The position numbers and the translations under genes were made by a program. The notes below the pieces were generated by a model. That model searched no databases. It worked only from the letters and a program-made list of their open reading frames with translations, and was not told where the DNA came from. A stretch of DNA of 64,000 nt from Anaerolineales bacterium (lineage in GTDB: Bacteria; Chloroflexota; Anaerolineae; Anaerolineales; JABWBV01), in NCBI GenBank assembly GCA_020634875.1, contig JACKAX010000011.1:1-64000 (forward strand). Direction: 5' to 3'. Positions 8,458 to 16,538 of the stretch are shown piece by piece (position 1 is the stretch's first letter; each line of letters opens with the position of its first letter).

Positions 8458-9105
8458 TTAGAGATTTTCGGGAGGCTTTTCTTTTTTATAGTGGATCACA
8501 AAAAAGCCGCGCAACGGTTCTCCGGTAGATTGTCGGGCGTGAATCCCCTGTTTGGGATCACTTAAGTCCAAGAAAATTTTGGGTTCCGCGCCGGGATGAT
8601 TGGGGTCGTACAGTGTAATTTCCATCTGGTTTGTCGTTTCATCCAGCACATAATCAATCGCCAGCACTTGATGATTCCCGGTCGGGTTACCCTTTTTGAC
8701 CCGGATCAAGGCCAGCACCGCGGGACGTCCTTCTTCCAGGCTTTCCATAATTTGGGGAACTTCATCGCGGGCTGTCCATTTTGCAACATCCTGATCATCT
8801 TCCAGAGTCCAGCGGATGACGTTCGCGAGGGTATCGAACGATAGGCTGTCAATCTGGCGGGCGAGGAGGTATTTGTAAAGAGGGGTTTCGTCCTCGGGCG
8901 GGGCATCCGCGAGGGGGAGGGGATAGTTCGTATAGAACAAATCCAGCGCGGCGAAGCACATCCCGCCGCACAGCCCGTAAATGATTGGGTGTTCTTTCGA
9001 CCAATTATCGAACACCGACCAATCAATCAAATCTGCCACGTCAAATCGGTTGACGAAGCGAAAACCACGATCTTTCGAGAGAAATGTTTTTTTACCTTTT
9101 TTCAT
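8458..9105 (-). CDS. Papain-like cysteine peptidase-like protein
   Basis: A cytosolic protein of 215 aa with no recognised name. A Cys sits at a helix start (GLCGGMCFAALDLFY, about residue 46-50), a His in a strand (GNHQVLAIDYVLDE, about 143) and a polar residue in LYDPNHPG (about 166). That order and spacing are what papain-like and C39-like peptidases show, with Cys first, then His, then Asp or Asn. The gene carries AAGGTGA before its ATG. There is no signal peptide, and no substrate or partner gene stands next to it. The peptidase reading is a motif-based inference; a non-catalytic relative of that fold is equally possible. Confidence 0.5.
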   Translation of the reverse strand: MKKGKKTFLSKDRGFRFVNRFDVADLIDWSVFDNWSKEHPIIYGLCGGMCFAALDLFYTNYPLPLADAPPEDETPLYKYLLARQIDSLSFDTLANVIRWTLEDDQDVAKWTARDEVPQIMESLEEGRPAVLALIRVKKGNPTGNHQVLAIDYVLDETTNQMEITLYDPNHPGAEPKIFLDLSDPKQGIHARQSTGEPLRGFFVIHYKKEKPPENL

Positions 9106-9124
9106 ACATCACCTTTTGGGGAAT

Positions 9125-9226
9125 GTCATTGCGAGGAGGGCTTGCCAATCCGTAGGATTGCGACGACGAAGCAATCCCCCTGACCGCAAGGGAGATTGCT
9201 TCGCCATAAAATCGGCTCGCAATGAC
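9125..9226. repeat. Palindromic intergenic repeat (GTCATTGCGAG family)
   Basis: An element of 102 bp bounded by GTCATTGCGAG and its exact complement CTCGCAATGAC, with inner inverted arms GCGACGAAGCAATC and GATTGCTTCGCC. This motif is a widespread dispersed palindrome in many bacterial genomes, probably a MITE or REP-like element moved in trans. It sits between two minus-strand genes and could act as a hairpin at the DUF503 transcript end. Confidence 0.8.
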
Positions 9227-9227
9227 G

Positions 9228-9512
9228 TTAAAGCATCTCAATGTATTCATCGGCCACTTCCAGGTCGGGCCAATAGGTTTCGACCCATTCCACAATCCCC
9301 TGGAGGGTGCGCTGGGTTTGAGCCGTATCGCTAGTAATCATCGCACAGGCGACGACCGCGTTTTGCCAGGAATCTTGGTGAGCCATTTCCGCGACGGAGA
9401 TGTTGAATTCACGATGGAGCCGCGCGAGGAGTGGTTTAAGCCGGCTCCGTTTTTCTTTCAAAGACATACAGCCGGGGACAGAGAGGTGGAGGGTAAGCAG
9501 ACCGAGAGACAT
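9228..9512 (-). CDS. DUF503 (YlxP-like) protein
   Basis: A protein of 94 aa matching the short DUF503 family: an N-terminal strand LLTLHLSVPGCMSLKEKR, the helix RLKPLLARLHREFNISVAE, then WQNAVVACAMITSD. The fold is a small ferredoxin-like alpha/beta domain. YlxP homologues often lie with translation-initiation and ribosome-maturation genes, but here the neighbours are unrelated. The function is not established. No clear ribosome site precedes the ATG. Confidence 0.85.
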   Translation of the reverse strand: MSLGLLTLHLSVPGCMSLKEKRSRLKPLLARLHREFNISVAEMAHQDSWQNAVVACAMITSDTAQTQRTLQGIVEWVETYWPDLEVADEYIEML

Positions 9513-9683
9513 GAGGGGGTGGATTTAGGGAATGATCGGTGGATTGGTTGGTGGGGGTGTCGCGAGTATTTAAGGGGCTAATGGCACCCTGAGCGGAGGC
9601 TTTGCATAATCGAAGGGCGCGAGGGGCCGACAACCATTGTACACTGCTGATTTGCGATTTTACTGACTTGCTGATTTGCACAG

Positions 9684-9689
9684 TATAAT
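9684..9689 (+). promoter_or_regulatory. -10 element for a leaderless transcript
   Basis: TATAAT lies exactly 7 bases before the DUF4230 start codon, with no ribosome site between. Transcription would begin at or next to the A of ATG. Confidence 0.5.
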
Positions 9690-9696
9690 TCCTCCC

Positions 9697-10368
9697 ATGA
9701 AAAATTCAAGTAACTGGATTCTCGTTGGCGGTATTCTGGTCATTATCGCAATTGCCATGATCATCATGGTCAATACCCTTCGCTCCGTTACGGAGCGTGC
9801 ATTGCAACCCGTTCAAGATACGACGGGTGCTTTGGGAACGCAGGTTTCCTCGGTTCTACATCCCACCCCGACGATTTTGGCGGATCCGATCACGGTAATT
9901 CACGAAATCCGCGCACTTGCCCGCCTGGAAACGGTGCAATATTCTGTCGAAAAAGTGATTACTGCGGAGACGGGGCAAGGTTTGTTTGGGAGCCTTTTTG
10001 GCGACAAACTGCTTTTTGTGGCGCATGGAGTGGTAGTGGCAGGGGTAGATTTGGGAAAACTTGGTCCTGAGGATATGAAACTGGAAAATGGAGTACTTTA
10101 CGTGCATCTCCCTGCCCCAGAAATATTCATCGCTACACTGGATAATGATAAATCTTATGTGTATGATCGGGATACAGGTCTCCTCACAAAAGGTGATGTC
10201 AACCTGGAGACCAATGCCCGTCGTTTAGCCGAAGACGCCGTGATCGAAGCGGCCTTAGAAGATGGTATTCTTCAGCTTGCCGGGCAAAACGCCGAATCTT
10301 ACTTTTCCATTCTCTTTCGTGACTTGGGTTATCCGGAAGTGATCTTTGTTGACGAGTCGCCTAAATGA
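9697..10368 (+). CDS. DUF4230 membrane-anchored protein
   Basis: A protein of 223 aa with one N-terminal membrane segment (WILVGGILVIIAIAMIIMV) and an extracytoplasmic domain: ALARLETVQYSVEKVI, FVAHGVVVAGVDLGKL, VHLPAPEIFIATLDNDKSYVYDRDTGLL. These are the features of DUF4230, a family of unknown function. A TTG at 9676 is in frame, but ATG 9697 places the membrane segment at the normal distance and fits a TATAAT box 7 bases upstream. The stop overlaps the next start by four bases (ATGA), so the two genes are translationally coupled. Confidence 0.82.
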   Translation: MKNSSNWILVGGILVIIAIAMIIMVNTLRSVTERALQPVQDTTGALGTQVSSVLHPTPTILADPITVIHEIRALARLETVQYSVEKVITAETGQGLFGSLFGDKLLFVAHGVVVAGVDLGKLGPEDMKLENGVLYVHLPAPEIFIATLDNDKSYVYDRDTGLLTKGDVNLETNARRLAEDAVIEAALEDGILQLAGQNAESYFSILFRDLGYPEVIFVDESPK

Positions 10369-10727
10369 CCTTTCTACAACGTACTACTCAATTTTTCTTT
10401 CTTTTTTTAGGCATTATGATGGTTGCCATGTTTGCGGTGCGTTGGCTGCTCCCGGACGCGCGCTTTGTGCTTTGGCAGGTGCTTTGTCCCGCGAACACCC
10501 ACATCGAATTAGCCCCCGGCGTTGCCGAACTCGAACCTGGCGAAGTCATCTCAGCGTATGAAGTAGTTTGTGTCGGTGAAACCGTGCGCCAACCGTTATC
10601 GGACGTTCAACTGATTATGTTAGAAACTGGGTTTACATTGAGTCTGGCTATGATATTAGCCTTAATTATGGGTTGGATCAGTACTCGGAAAACTCAACAC
10701 GTTCCACGCGAAATGGCAATTTTGTGA
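10365..10727 (+). CDS. Small two-helix membrane protein, unknown
   Basis: A protein of 120 aa coupled by an ATGA overlap to the DUF4230 gene. One membrane helix lies at residues 9-29 (FFFLFLGIMMVAMFAVRWLL) and one at about 85-105 (ETGFTLSLAMILALIMGWI). A loop of about 55 residues between them carries two cysteines (LCPANTH and YEVVCVGE) that could form a disulfide outside the cell. The family is not recognised. The tight coupling suggests a complex with the DUF4230 protein. Confidence 0.7.
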   Translation: MTFLQRTTQFFFLFLGIMMVAMFAVRWLLPDARFVLWQVLCPANTHIELAPGVAELEPGEVISAYEVVCVGETVRQPLSDVQLIMLETGFTLSLAMILALIMGWISTRKTQHVPREMAIL

Positions 10728-10767
10728 AAACTATATATACGAGGGTTCCCACAGGTATCGCGGAGAG

Positions 10768-10805
10768 AAAAAAGGTGGAGGAATATCCATTCCCCCACCT
10801 TTTTT
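10768..10805. terminator. Bidirectional terminator
   Basis: AAAAAAGGTGGAGGAAT pairs with ATTCCCCCACCTTTTTT with one A/C mismatch and a four-base loop, between the convergent membrane-protein and DUF427 genes. Confidence 0.88.
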
Positions 10806-10940
10806 GTATTAAATTTCTCAGTACGTTATGAAGTAAGTGTTTGTAAACTTGTACACGTATCAGATTTTTAGAAGCCCTCGTTTACAAATCACTTCGTGTG
10901 GTTCGTTACCCAATTTTAGATTTGCCGTAAAGAAAAACTT

Positions 10941-11234
10941 TTACCCCGATTTTTCGACGCGAATCCCCTGCCAAAAGGCCACATAGTTTTCGATTTGTTT
11001 GGCCGCGGGTTTCGCAGCAGGATAATACCAGGCCCCGCCAGGGTTTACTTGCTCGTCAACGACAACATCGTAGTAGCTGGCCACTCCTTTCCAGGGGCAG
11101 GTGGTATGTTTGGAATTTTCGCGAAAAAATTCGCGATTAATGGCTTGTGGGGGGAAATAGTGATTTCCTTCAACGACAATGGTTTGGTCACTTTCAGCCA
11201 AAACGGCCCCATTCCAGGTTGCTTGCATTTGCAT
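10941..11234 (-). CDS. DUF427 domain protein
   Basis: A protein of 97 aa with the complete DUF427 pattern: MQATWNGAVLAESDQTIVVEGNHYFP, the central CPWKGVASYYDV and the end AWYYPAAKPAAKQIENYVAFW. It is a compact single-domain cytosolic protein. The family has no agreed function. The first of two close ATGs is chosen because GGAG lies 8-9 bases before it. It stands alone between two terminators or strand changes. Confidence 0.92.
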   Translation of the reverse strand: MQMQATWNGAVLAESDQTIVVEGNHYFPPQAINREFFRENSKHTTCPWKGVASYYDVVVDEQVNPGGAWYYPAAKPAAKQIENYVAFWQGIRVEKSG

Positions 11235-11359
11235 CGTTACTTCTCCGTAGTGAAAGGGATAAAGATGAAGTCTCTTTTTCGAATAATGAAATCGTCAAAG
11301 ATTTGGACAGAAAATCTATCCAAATCTTACTCGAATGAGATGAGAAATTTATAACAGAT

Positions 11360-13075
11360 CTAAGGATTCAACTGAATCACCAGCCCCATTCGCGGTGGCA
11401 GTTCGTCCAACGGCTTGTAATCGCTAAACCCGCCCGAAGCATTCAACACGGGTGAGGCGATTTCCACGCCGCCCAGCAAATCCACCGCGTGAACGGTTCC
11501 CGTCAACGGGGCGCTTTCCACTGACAACGCGTAATCACTCACTGCCAAACGGCTCAGGTTGATGACCACCAACATGGTCTCGCCTTGCACCTCACGCAGA
11601 AACGCATAAACCGGTTGACCGCCTGAATCTACTTTGACGTAATCCCCGACCATCAACGCCGGATGCTCGTTACGGAGAGCGATCAGGTCGCGGTACAGAC
11701 TGAGCATTGAATTCGGATCATCGGTTTGCGCGGCGACATTGACGGTTTCGTAATCTTTATTGGCGGGTTCCCACGGCCAACATTGGGAGAAACCCGCATA
11801 CTGTTCCGCCGACCATTGCATGGGGGTGCGTTTGTTTTCATCCGCCCCTGTGCCGGACATGCCAATTTCTTCCCCGTAGTAAATGAACGGAATCCCTGGT
11901 TGGGTGAGGAGCATCATCGCGGCGGTGCGCGCCTCGCCCTCAGTTCCTAACACGGACATTACCCGCGCCTGATCGTGGTTCGTGAGAAACGTTGCATAAG
12001 AGTTCGGCGGGTACATCCGCAGCGTTTGGGTCATTTGCCCGTCTATCTGGATGCGTTTGCCCAGGTTGGACGCGTCGAGGGTGGAATTTGCCAGGTCAAA
12101 CTGGAAAGCAGAGTCCAACTCATCGCCGATATATTTCACTACTGCTACGGACGCACTCCACACTTCACCTACGGTAAACGCATCGGATTTGACGCTTTTG
12201 TAATAGGTGTAGAAATCCTGGAGCCATGCGTGGGTTGAAGCGGTGCTTTCCTGTTTTTCCCCTTCTTCGATTAGATATTTGATCGCATCCAGCCGGTAGC
12301 CGTCTGCGCCCATATCTTCCAGCCAAAAGCGGATGACGTTGTGCATTTCGGCGGTTACGTCGGGGTTGGTGTAATTCAAGTCGGGCATACCTGACCAGAA
12401 AATGGCGTAGTAATAGTCATTCAAAAATTTGTTCCACACGTTCCCCAACGGCCCCGCGTACCCCGGATTTTTCCCATCCGACCAGATGTACCAGTCCCGG
12501 TAAGGGGAATCGGGTTTTGTGCTTTCGCGAAACCAGGGGTGTTGGTTGGAGGTGTGATTGAGTACGAGGTCGAGAATGACTTTGATACCGCGTTTGTGTG
12601 CTTCTTCAACCAGGCGTTTGAAATCTTCGTTTGTGCCGTAATCGGGGTTGACAGTGTAGTAGTCGGTGATGTCATACCCGTGATAGCTGGGGGAGGCCAT
12701 GATGGGCATGAGCCAGATACCGGTGACGCCGAGGTCGGTGTGGGTGTTCGGGTCGCCATCGTTAAGGTAATCGAGATTTTCGATCAGCCCCTGGAGGTCG
12801 CCTTTCCCATCACAGGCAAGCGGCCCGGTCGTGGAATCGGCAAACGACCGGACGAAGACCTCGTACCAGACGGTGTTGTTCCACCACGGGTAGGTGTTGA
12901 CGAAGGGTTCCGCGGTCGGGAGAGGGGTTTCGGCGGGGGGTGGAAGCGGGGTGGCTGTTGGTTCGATGGGGGCGTTTGTGGGTTCGGGGGTGGGGGTGGC
13001 GGGGGTGGTGCAGGCGGCAAGGAGGAGAAGGAGAGAAAAGGAGAAGAGGAGAAAAGGAGAAAAGAGTTTCTTCAT
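11360..13075 (-). CDS. Lipoprotein alpha-amylase, GH13
   Basis: A surface-anchored starch or maltodextrin hydrolase of 571 aa. The signal ends in a lipobox (LLAAC, Cys22), then a Pro/Thr linker to about residue 58, then the GH13 barrel. Catalytic residues are the nucleophile Asp263 (GYRLDAIKYL), the acid/base Glu304 (TVGEVWS) and Asp368 in TNHD. HGYDITDYYTVNPDYGT and LDLVLNHTS are the other conserved regions. It is the last gene of the minus-strand maltodextrin cluster, only 6 bases after the preceding GH13 gene. It most likely cuts substrate outside the membrane to feed the ABC transporter. The exact specificity (alpha-amylase or alpha-glucosidase) is open. Confidence 0.93.
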   Translation of the reverse strand: MKKLFSPFLLFSFSLLLLLAACTTPATPTPEPTNAPIEPTATPLPPPAETPLPTAEPFVNTYPWWNNTVWYEVFVRSFADSTTGPLACDGKGDLQGLIENLDYLNDGDPNTHTDLGVTGIWLMPIMASPSYHGYDITDYYTVNPDYGTNEDFKRLVEEAHKRGIKVILDLVLNHTSNQHPWFRESTKPDSPYRDWYIWSDGKNPGYAGPLGNVWNKFLNDYYYAIFWSGMPDLNYTNPDVTAEMHNVIRFWLEDMGADGYRLDAIKYLIEEGEKQESTASTHAWLQDFYTYYKSVKSDAFTVGEVWSASVAVVKYIGDELDSAFQFDLANSTLDASNLGKRIQIDGQMTQTLRMYPPNSYATFLTNHDQARVMSVLGTEGEARTAAMMLLTQPGIPFIYYGEEIGMSGTGADENKRTPMQWSAEQYAGFSQCWPWEPANKDYETVNVAAQTDDPNSMLSLYRDLIALRNEHPALMVGDYVKVDSGGQPVYAFLREVQGETMLVVINLSRLAVSDYALSVESAPLTGTVHAVDLLGGVEIASPVLNASGGFSDYKPLDELPPRMGLVIQLNP

Positions 13076-13081
13076 TTTGTA

Positions 13082-14848
13082 TTACATGACGAATGCGCCG
13101 CTTTGGGGCGGGAGGTGGATTTCGAGGTGATCGGGGTGGGCGGTGACGGGGTGGTGGTTGAGGTGATCGCGCGGGGAGGACAGGGTCAGAGGGAGGGGGA
13201 GGACGCGGGAGGCGAGGCTGGTGTTTAGGGCGATGATGGTGTCCGGGGCGGGGGTGTACGCGTAGAGGCCCGCGGCAGGATCGAGGTGCAGGGTACGGTG
13301 CGCCGCGAGGGAGGGGAGAGATCGGCGGAGGTGGATCAACGTTTGGAAGTAGTGTAATAGATCGAGGTTTTGCCCTGTCCAGTTCATCGGTAAACGCGCT
13401 TCGTCAAACCCTAGCCCTTCGCCGATGAATTTGTCCTGGCTGAGGCCGGTTTCGGTGCCGTAGTAGAGAATGGGCGGAGCGCTGAGGGTGAAGAGGACGA
13501 GGGCGGCGAGTTTGAGCCGGTGGGTGTCGTTCCCCGCGAGGGCGAGGAAGCGGTTCATGTCGTGATTATCGAGGAAGGATGGGCGGGAAAATGCGGGGGG
13601 GAAGTAGCGTTCGTGGGCGGTGAGGAAGGCGTCGAAGTGGGCGAGGTCCCAGTTGCCAAGGGCGAAGGTTTCGCGCAGGGCACGGGCGAGGGCGAAGTCG
13701 AGTTGGCCGTGCAGGTTGCCGAAGTAGACGCGTTGGGCGGACGGGGGTTTGACGACCTCGCCAAAGAGCCAGCAGTCAGGGTTGGTTTGTTGACAGGTGC
13801 GGCGGAAGTCGGCCCAAAAGTCGAAGGCGGGGCCGTCGGCGTGGTCGAGCCGGTAGCCGTCTATGCCTTGTTCGAGCCAGTATTTCGCAGCGTCGAGTAA
13901 ATACGCGCGGGCGGGACTGCCTTCGGATAGGTTGAGCTTAGGCATGGTTTTGACATCGAAGAAGGATGCATATTCTTCAGGCCATTCGCGCCAGATGTAC
14001 CAACCCCGGTAGGGGCTGGTAGGATCGGTTTTGGCGTCGAGAAAAGTGGGGTGTTGGTTCGACCAGTGGTTGGGGACAAAGTCAAGCAGGATGCGAATCC
14101 CGCGGGCGTGGGCGGAGGTGATCAGTTCTTGAAGGTCTTCGTTGTTGCCGAGGCGGGGTTCAACATTGAACAGATCGGTAGCGTCGTACCCGTGGGCGGT
14201 AGGGCTGGCAAAGAGTGGGGAAAGCCAAAGAGTGTTGACGCCGAGACCTTCGATGTAATCCAGTTTTTCGATGACGCCGCGAAGAGTTCCGCCGTAAAAG
14301 TCGGTGACATTTCTCGCGGTATACCATTCTCGTTCCTCTCCAGGATTAAATCGGTCGAGGTAAATATGGTACAGAATGGCGTCATGCGTCCATGCCGGGG
14401 CTTGTACGTCTGTGATATATATGGCGAAGAGGGGAGCTTTCTCAGGGTTTTCGGCTTGGTCGTCTGCATACATCCACTTTGTGGAACCGGTAACCCGTCC
14501 AGCAAGGCGATAACGCATAATACTTCCCTCCGGCTGACCGGGGATTTGCCCCTGCCAGGTGCGGACGTATTCCCAAGATGGTTGATCCCACTCGATGGCG
14601 GTGGGTTGGAGGGGGTGTGTGATCGGGGCTGTCGGTTCGGACGCGTTGGGCAAGTCCACCGTATAGGTACACACGATTTCGTCAAACGGCACCGGGCCGG
14701 AGGTGGTCACGGTAAGGGTGATGGGTTCGCCCGGTTTGGGGGCGAAGGGTGCGCGGTGGGCGTGATGTTTGAGGCCGGTTAGCGTTTGGAGGTGGGTTTT
14801 CACCCGCTCTTCGGGGTGAATTTGAGGGCCGTAGATGACGTTGTGCAT
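13082..14848 (-). CDS. GH13 neopullulanase/maltogenic amylase-like enzyme
   Basis: An enzyme of 588 aa with an N-terminal beta-sandwich (about residues 35-145, CBM34-like) before the GH13 barrel, the arrangement of neopullulanase, cyclomaltodextrinase and maltogenic amylase. Catalytic residues are Asp335 (GYRLDHADG), Glu364 (LFGEV) and Asp430 (LDNHDMNRF). There is no signal peptide, so it is probably cytoplasmic and works on imported maltodextrins or branched dextrins. The frame is open to 14935, but ATG 14848 begins the recognisable protein; upstream lies a palindromic repeat (14899-14961). No strong ribosome site is visible. The gene sits between two other GH13 genes. Confidence 0.9.
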   Translation of the reverse strand: MHNVIYGPQIHPEERVKTHLQTLTGLKHHAHRAPFAPKPGEPITLTVTTSGPVPFDEIVCTYTVDLPNASEPTAPITHPLQPTAIEWDQPSWEYVRTWQGQIPGQPEGSIMRYRLAGRVTGSTKWMYADDQAENPEKAPLFAIYITDVQAPAWTHDAILYHIYLDRFNPGEEREWYTARNVTDFYGGTLRGVIEKLDYIEGLGVNTLWLSPLFASPTAHGYDATDLFNVEPRLGNNEDLQELITSAHARGIRILLDFVPNHWSNQHPTFLDAKTDPTSPYRGWYIWREWPEEYASFFDVKTMPKLNLSEGSPARAYLLDAAKYWLEQGIDGYRLDHADGPAFDFWADFRRTCQQTNPDCWLFGEVVKPPSAQRVYFGNLHGQLDFALARALRETFALGNWDLAHFDAFLTAHERYFPPAFSRPSFLDNHDMNRFLALAGNDTHRLKLAALVLFTLSAPPILYYGTETGLSQDKFIGEGLGFDEARLPMNWTGQNLDLLHYFQTLIHLRRSLPSLAAHRTLHLDPAAGLYAYTPAPDTIIALNTSLASRVLPLPLTLSSPRDHLNHHPVTAHPDHLEIHLPPQSGAFVM

Positions 14849-14898
14849 GAAGGAAGCGTAATGAGTAATGAGTGATCGGTGGGTTTGTTGGTTTGTGG

Positions 14899-14961
14899 CC
14901 AGGAACGGCGTTCGTGCCTGTAAAACTGCCCCCAAAATTAATGGACGAACGCCGTTCCTGG
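14899..14961. repeat. Inverted repeat with 17-bp perfect arms
   Basis: CCAGGAACGGCGTTCGT (14899-14915) and its exact complement (14945-14961) flank 29 bases. It sits in the short gap between two GH13 genes. The form suggests a small dispersed palindromic element, but no second copy occurs in this window. Confidence 0.75.
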
Positions 14962-14982
14962 ATCAAAAGAGACGATAGAAAA

Positions 14983-16446
14983 CTACGCGTTTGAAACCAA
15001 CACGATGCCACTGCGCGGGGGGATGCTCAGATGGAGTTTGCCGTTTTCGGGGGTGAAGGTGTGATGGGTGTTAAGGGGCCAGACCTGCGTGTAGGAGGTT
15101 GCGCTCAACCCATCGAGAGGTACGGAAATTTTGTGAGATTTTTCGCCCGCGTTGAAGGCGACGATGGCCTCGCTATTGTCCAATCGCCGTCCGAACGCCA
15201 TCACGTCCCCTTTGGCGTATAGGTAGGCGTACCCACCGGTGCGGAGAACGGGATGGGCGTGGCGCAGGGCAATCGCCTGCTTGTAGAACTCGCGCAGGTC
15301 CTGATCCCACGTTTCGGGCTGATCCCACAGGAACGCGCGGCGGCAATCGGGGTCGCCTGCCCCAGTCATGCCGATTTCACTGCCGTAGTACACGTTTGGC
15401 GCGCCGGGCATGGTCATCTGAAACAAGGTGGCGAGACGCATCGCGGATTTGTCTTCGCCCATCAGCCAGAGAACGCGCGGGGTATCGTGGCTGTCAAGCA
15501 TGTTGAGTTGGGCGAGGTTGATTTGCCAGTCGTAAAAATTGAGGAAGGTGTCAATTTGTTCGGCAAAACCTTTGGCGTCAATCGCTTTGATAGCGTAATC
15601 GGGATGGTCAAAGGTCGGGTTGAAGGTTCTGCTGGCGAAAAACGACACAGCCGCCTTACCGACAAAATAGTTCATCACCGCGTCGAACATATCGCCTTGC
15701 AGCCAGTGTTTGGCCTCATGCCAGATTTCGGCGACGATGTAGGCTTCGGGGTTCGTGCCTTTGACGAGCGTGCGAAATTCTTGCCAGAAACTGTCGTCGT
15801 CAATTTCTTCGGCCACATCGAGCCGCCAGCCATCAATGCCAAAATCCAGCCAGTATTTGGCGACGTGCATCAGGTAATCGCGCGCGCCTGGGTTGCGGAC
15901 GTTGATCTTGGGCAGGGCAGGGTTGTTCCACCACGCGGCGTAGTTCGGCGGGCGGGTTTTGCTGCTGTTGTACGGGCGGAGCGGCCATTTATAGACGGTG
16001 AACCAGTCAATGTACGGGGAATTCCCACCATTTTCGAGAATGTGGTGGAACGGCCAAAAGCCGCGGCTGGCGTGATTGAAGACGCCATCCAACACCACAC
16101 GAATGCCGCGGGCGTGGGCCTGGTCGAGCAACTCACGCAGGGCCGCGTCACCGCCGAGGAGCGGGTCCACGGTCAGGTAATCGAAGGCGTGATAGCGGTG
16201 GTTGGAGGCCGAGGAGAAGATCGGGTTGAGATACAACGCGGTGATCCCCAGGTCTTTGAGATAGTCCAACTTTTCGACGATCCCGTACAGATCGCCGCCC
16301 TGATACCCCTGTTCGGCGGGGTCCGTGCCCCAGGGTTTGAACTGCATCCCGCGCGGGTGCGGGGCGCGTGCGCTGCGGGCAAAACGATCAGGGAAGATTT
16401 GATAGAAAACTGCGTGGTGAACCCAAGAGGGAGTGGAAATGTTCAT
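14983..16446 (-). CDS. GH13 cyclomaltodextrinase/neopullulanase-like enzyme, cytoplasmic
   Basis: An enzyme of 487 aa that starts almost directly with the barrel (VHHAVFYQIFPDRFARS), without an N-terminal module or signal. Catalytic residues are Asp210 (GWRLDVAEE), Glu240 (YIVAEIWHEAKHWLQGDMFD, very like neopullulanase-type enzymes) and Asp321 (LDSHDTPRVL). Region I reads LDGVFNHAS. It would hydrolyse imported maltodextrins. It differs enough from the GH13 gene directly downstream for the two to have separate substrates. The C-terminus ends in the beta domain SIPPRSGIVLVS, so the gene is complete. Confidence 0.9.
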   Translation of the reverse strand: MNISTPSWVHHAVFYQIFPDRFARSARAPHPRGMQFKPWGTDPAEQGYQGGDLYGIVEKLDYLKDLGITALYLNPIFSSASNHRYHAFDYLTVDPLLGGDAALRELLDQAHARGIRVVLDGVFNHASRGFWPFHHILENGGNSPYIDWFTVYKWPLRPYNSSKTRPPNYAAWWNNPALPKINVRNPGARDYLMHVAKYWLDFGIDGWRLDVAEEIDDDSFWQEFRTLVKGTNPEAYIVAEIWHEAKHWLQGDMFDAVMNYFVGKAAVSFFASRTFNPTFDHPDYAIKAIDAKGFAEQIDTFLNFYDWQINLAQLNMLDSHDTPRVLWLMGEDKSAMRLATLFQMTMPGAPNVYYGSEIGMTGAGDPDCRRAFLWDQPETWDQDLREFYKQAIALRHAHPVLRTGGYAYLYAKGDVMAFGRRLDNSEAIVAFNAGEKSHKISVPLDGLSATSYTQVWPLNTHHTFTPENGKLHLSIPPRSGIVLVSNA

Positions 16447-16538
16447 AGGTAATTGTCAATTGTGACTACTTAATAATGAATGATTAATGAAAAAGAGAAT
16501 TGATCATTGGCTATTGGCAATTGATCATTGAAAATTAA

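Noticed and set aside
15253..16452. Long plus-strand open frame (399 codons)
   Set aside because: It is the antisense of the GH13 gene at 14983-16446, whose catalytic motifs are intact; the plus frame has no family-like motifs.
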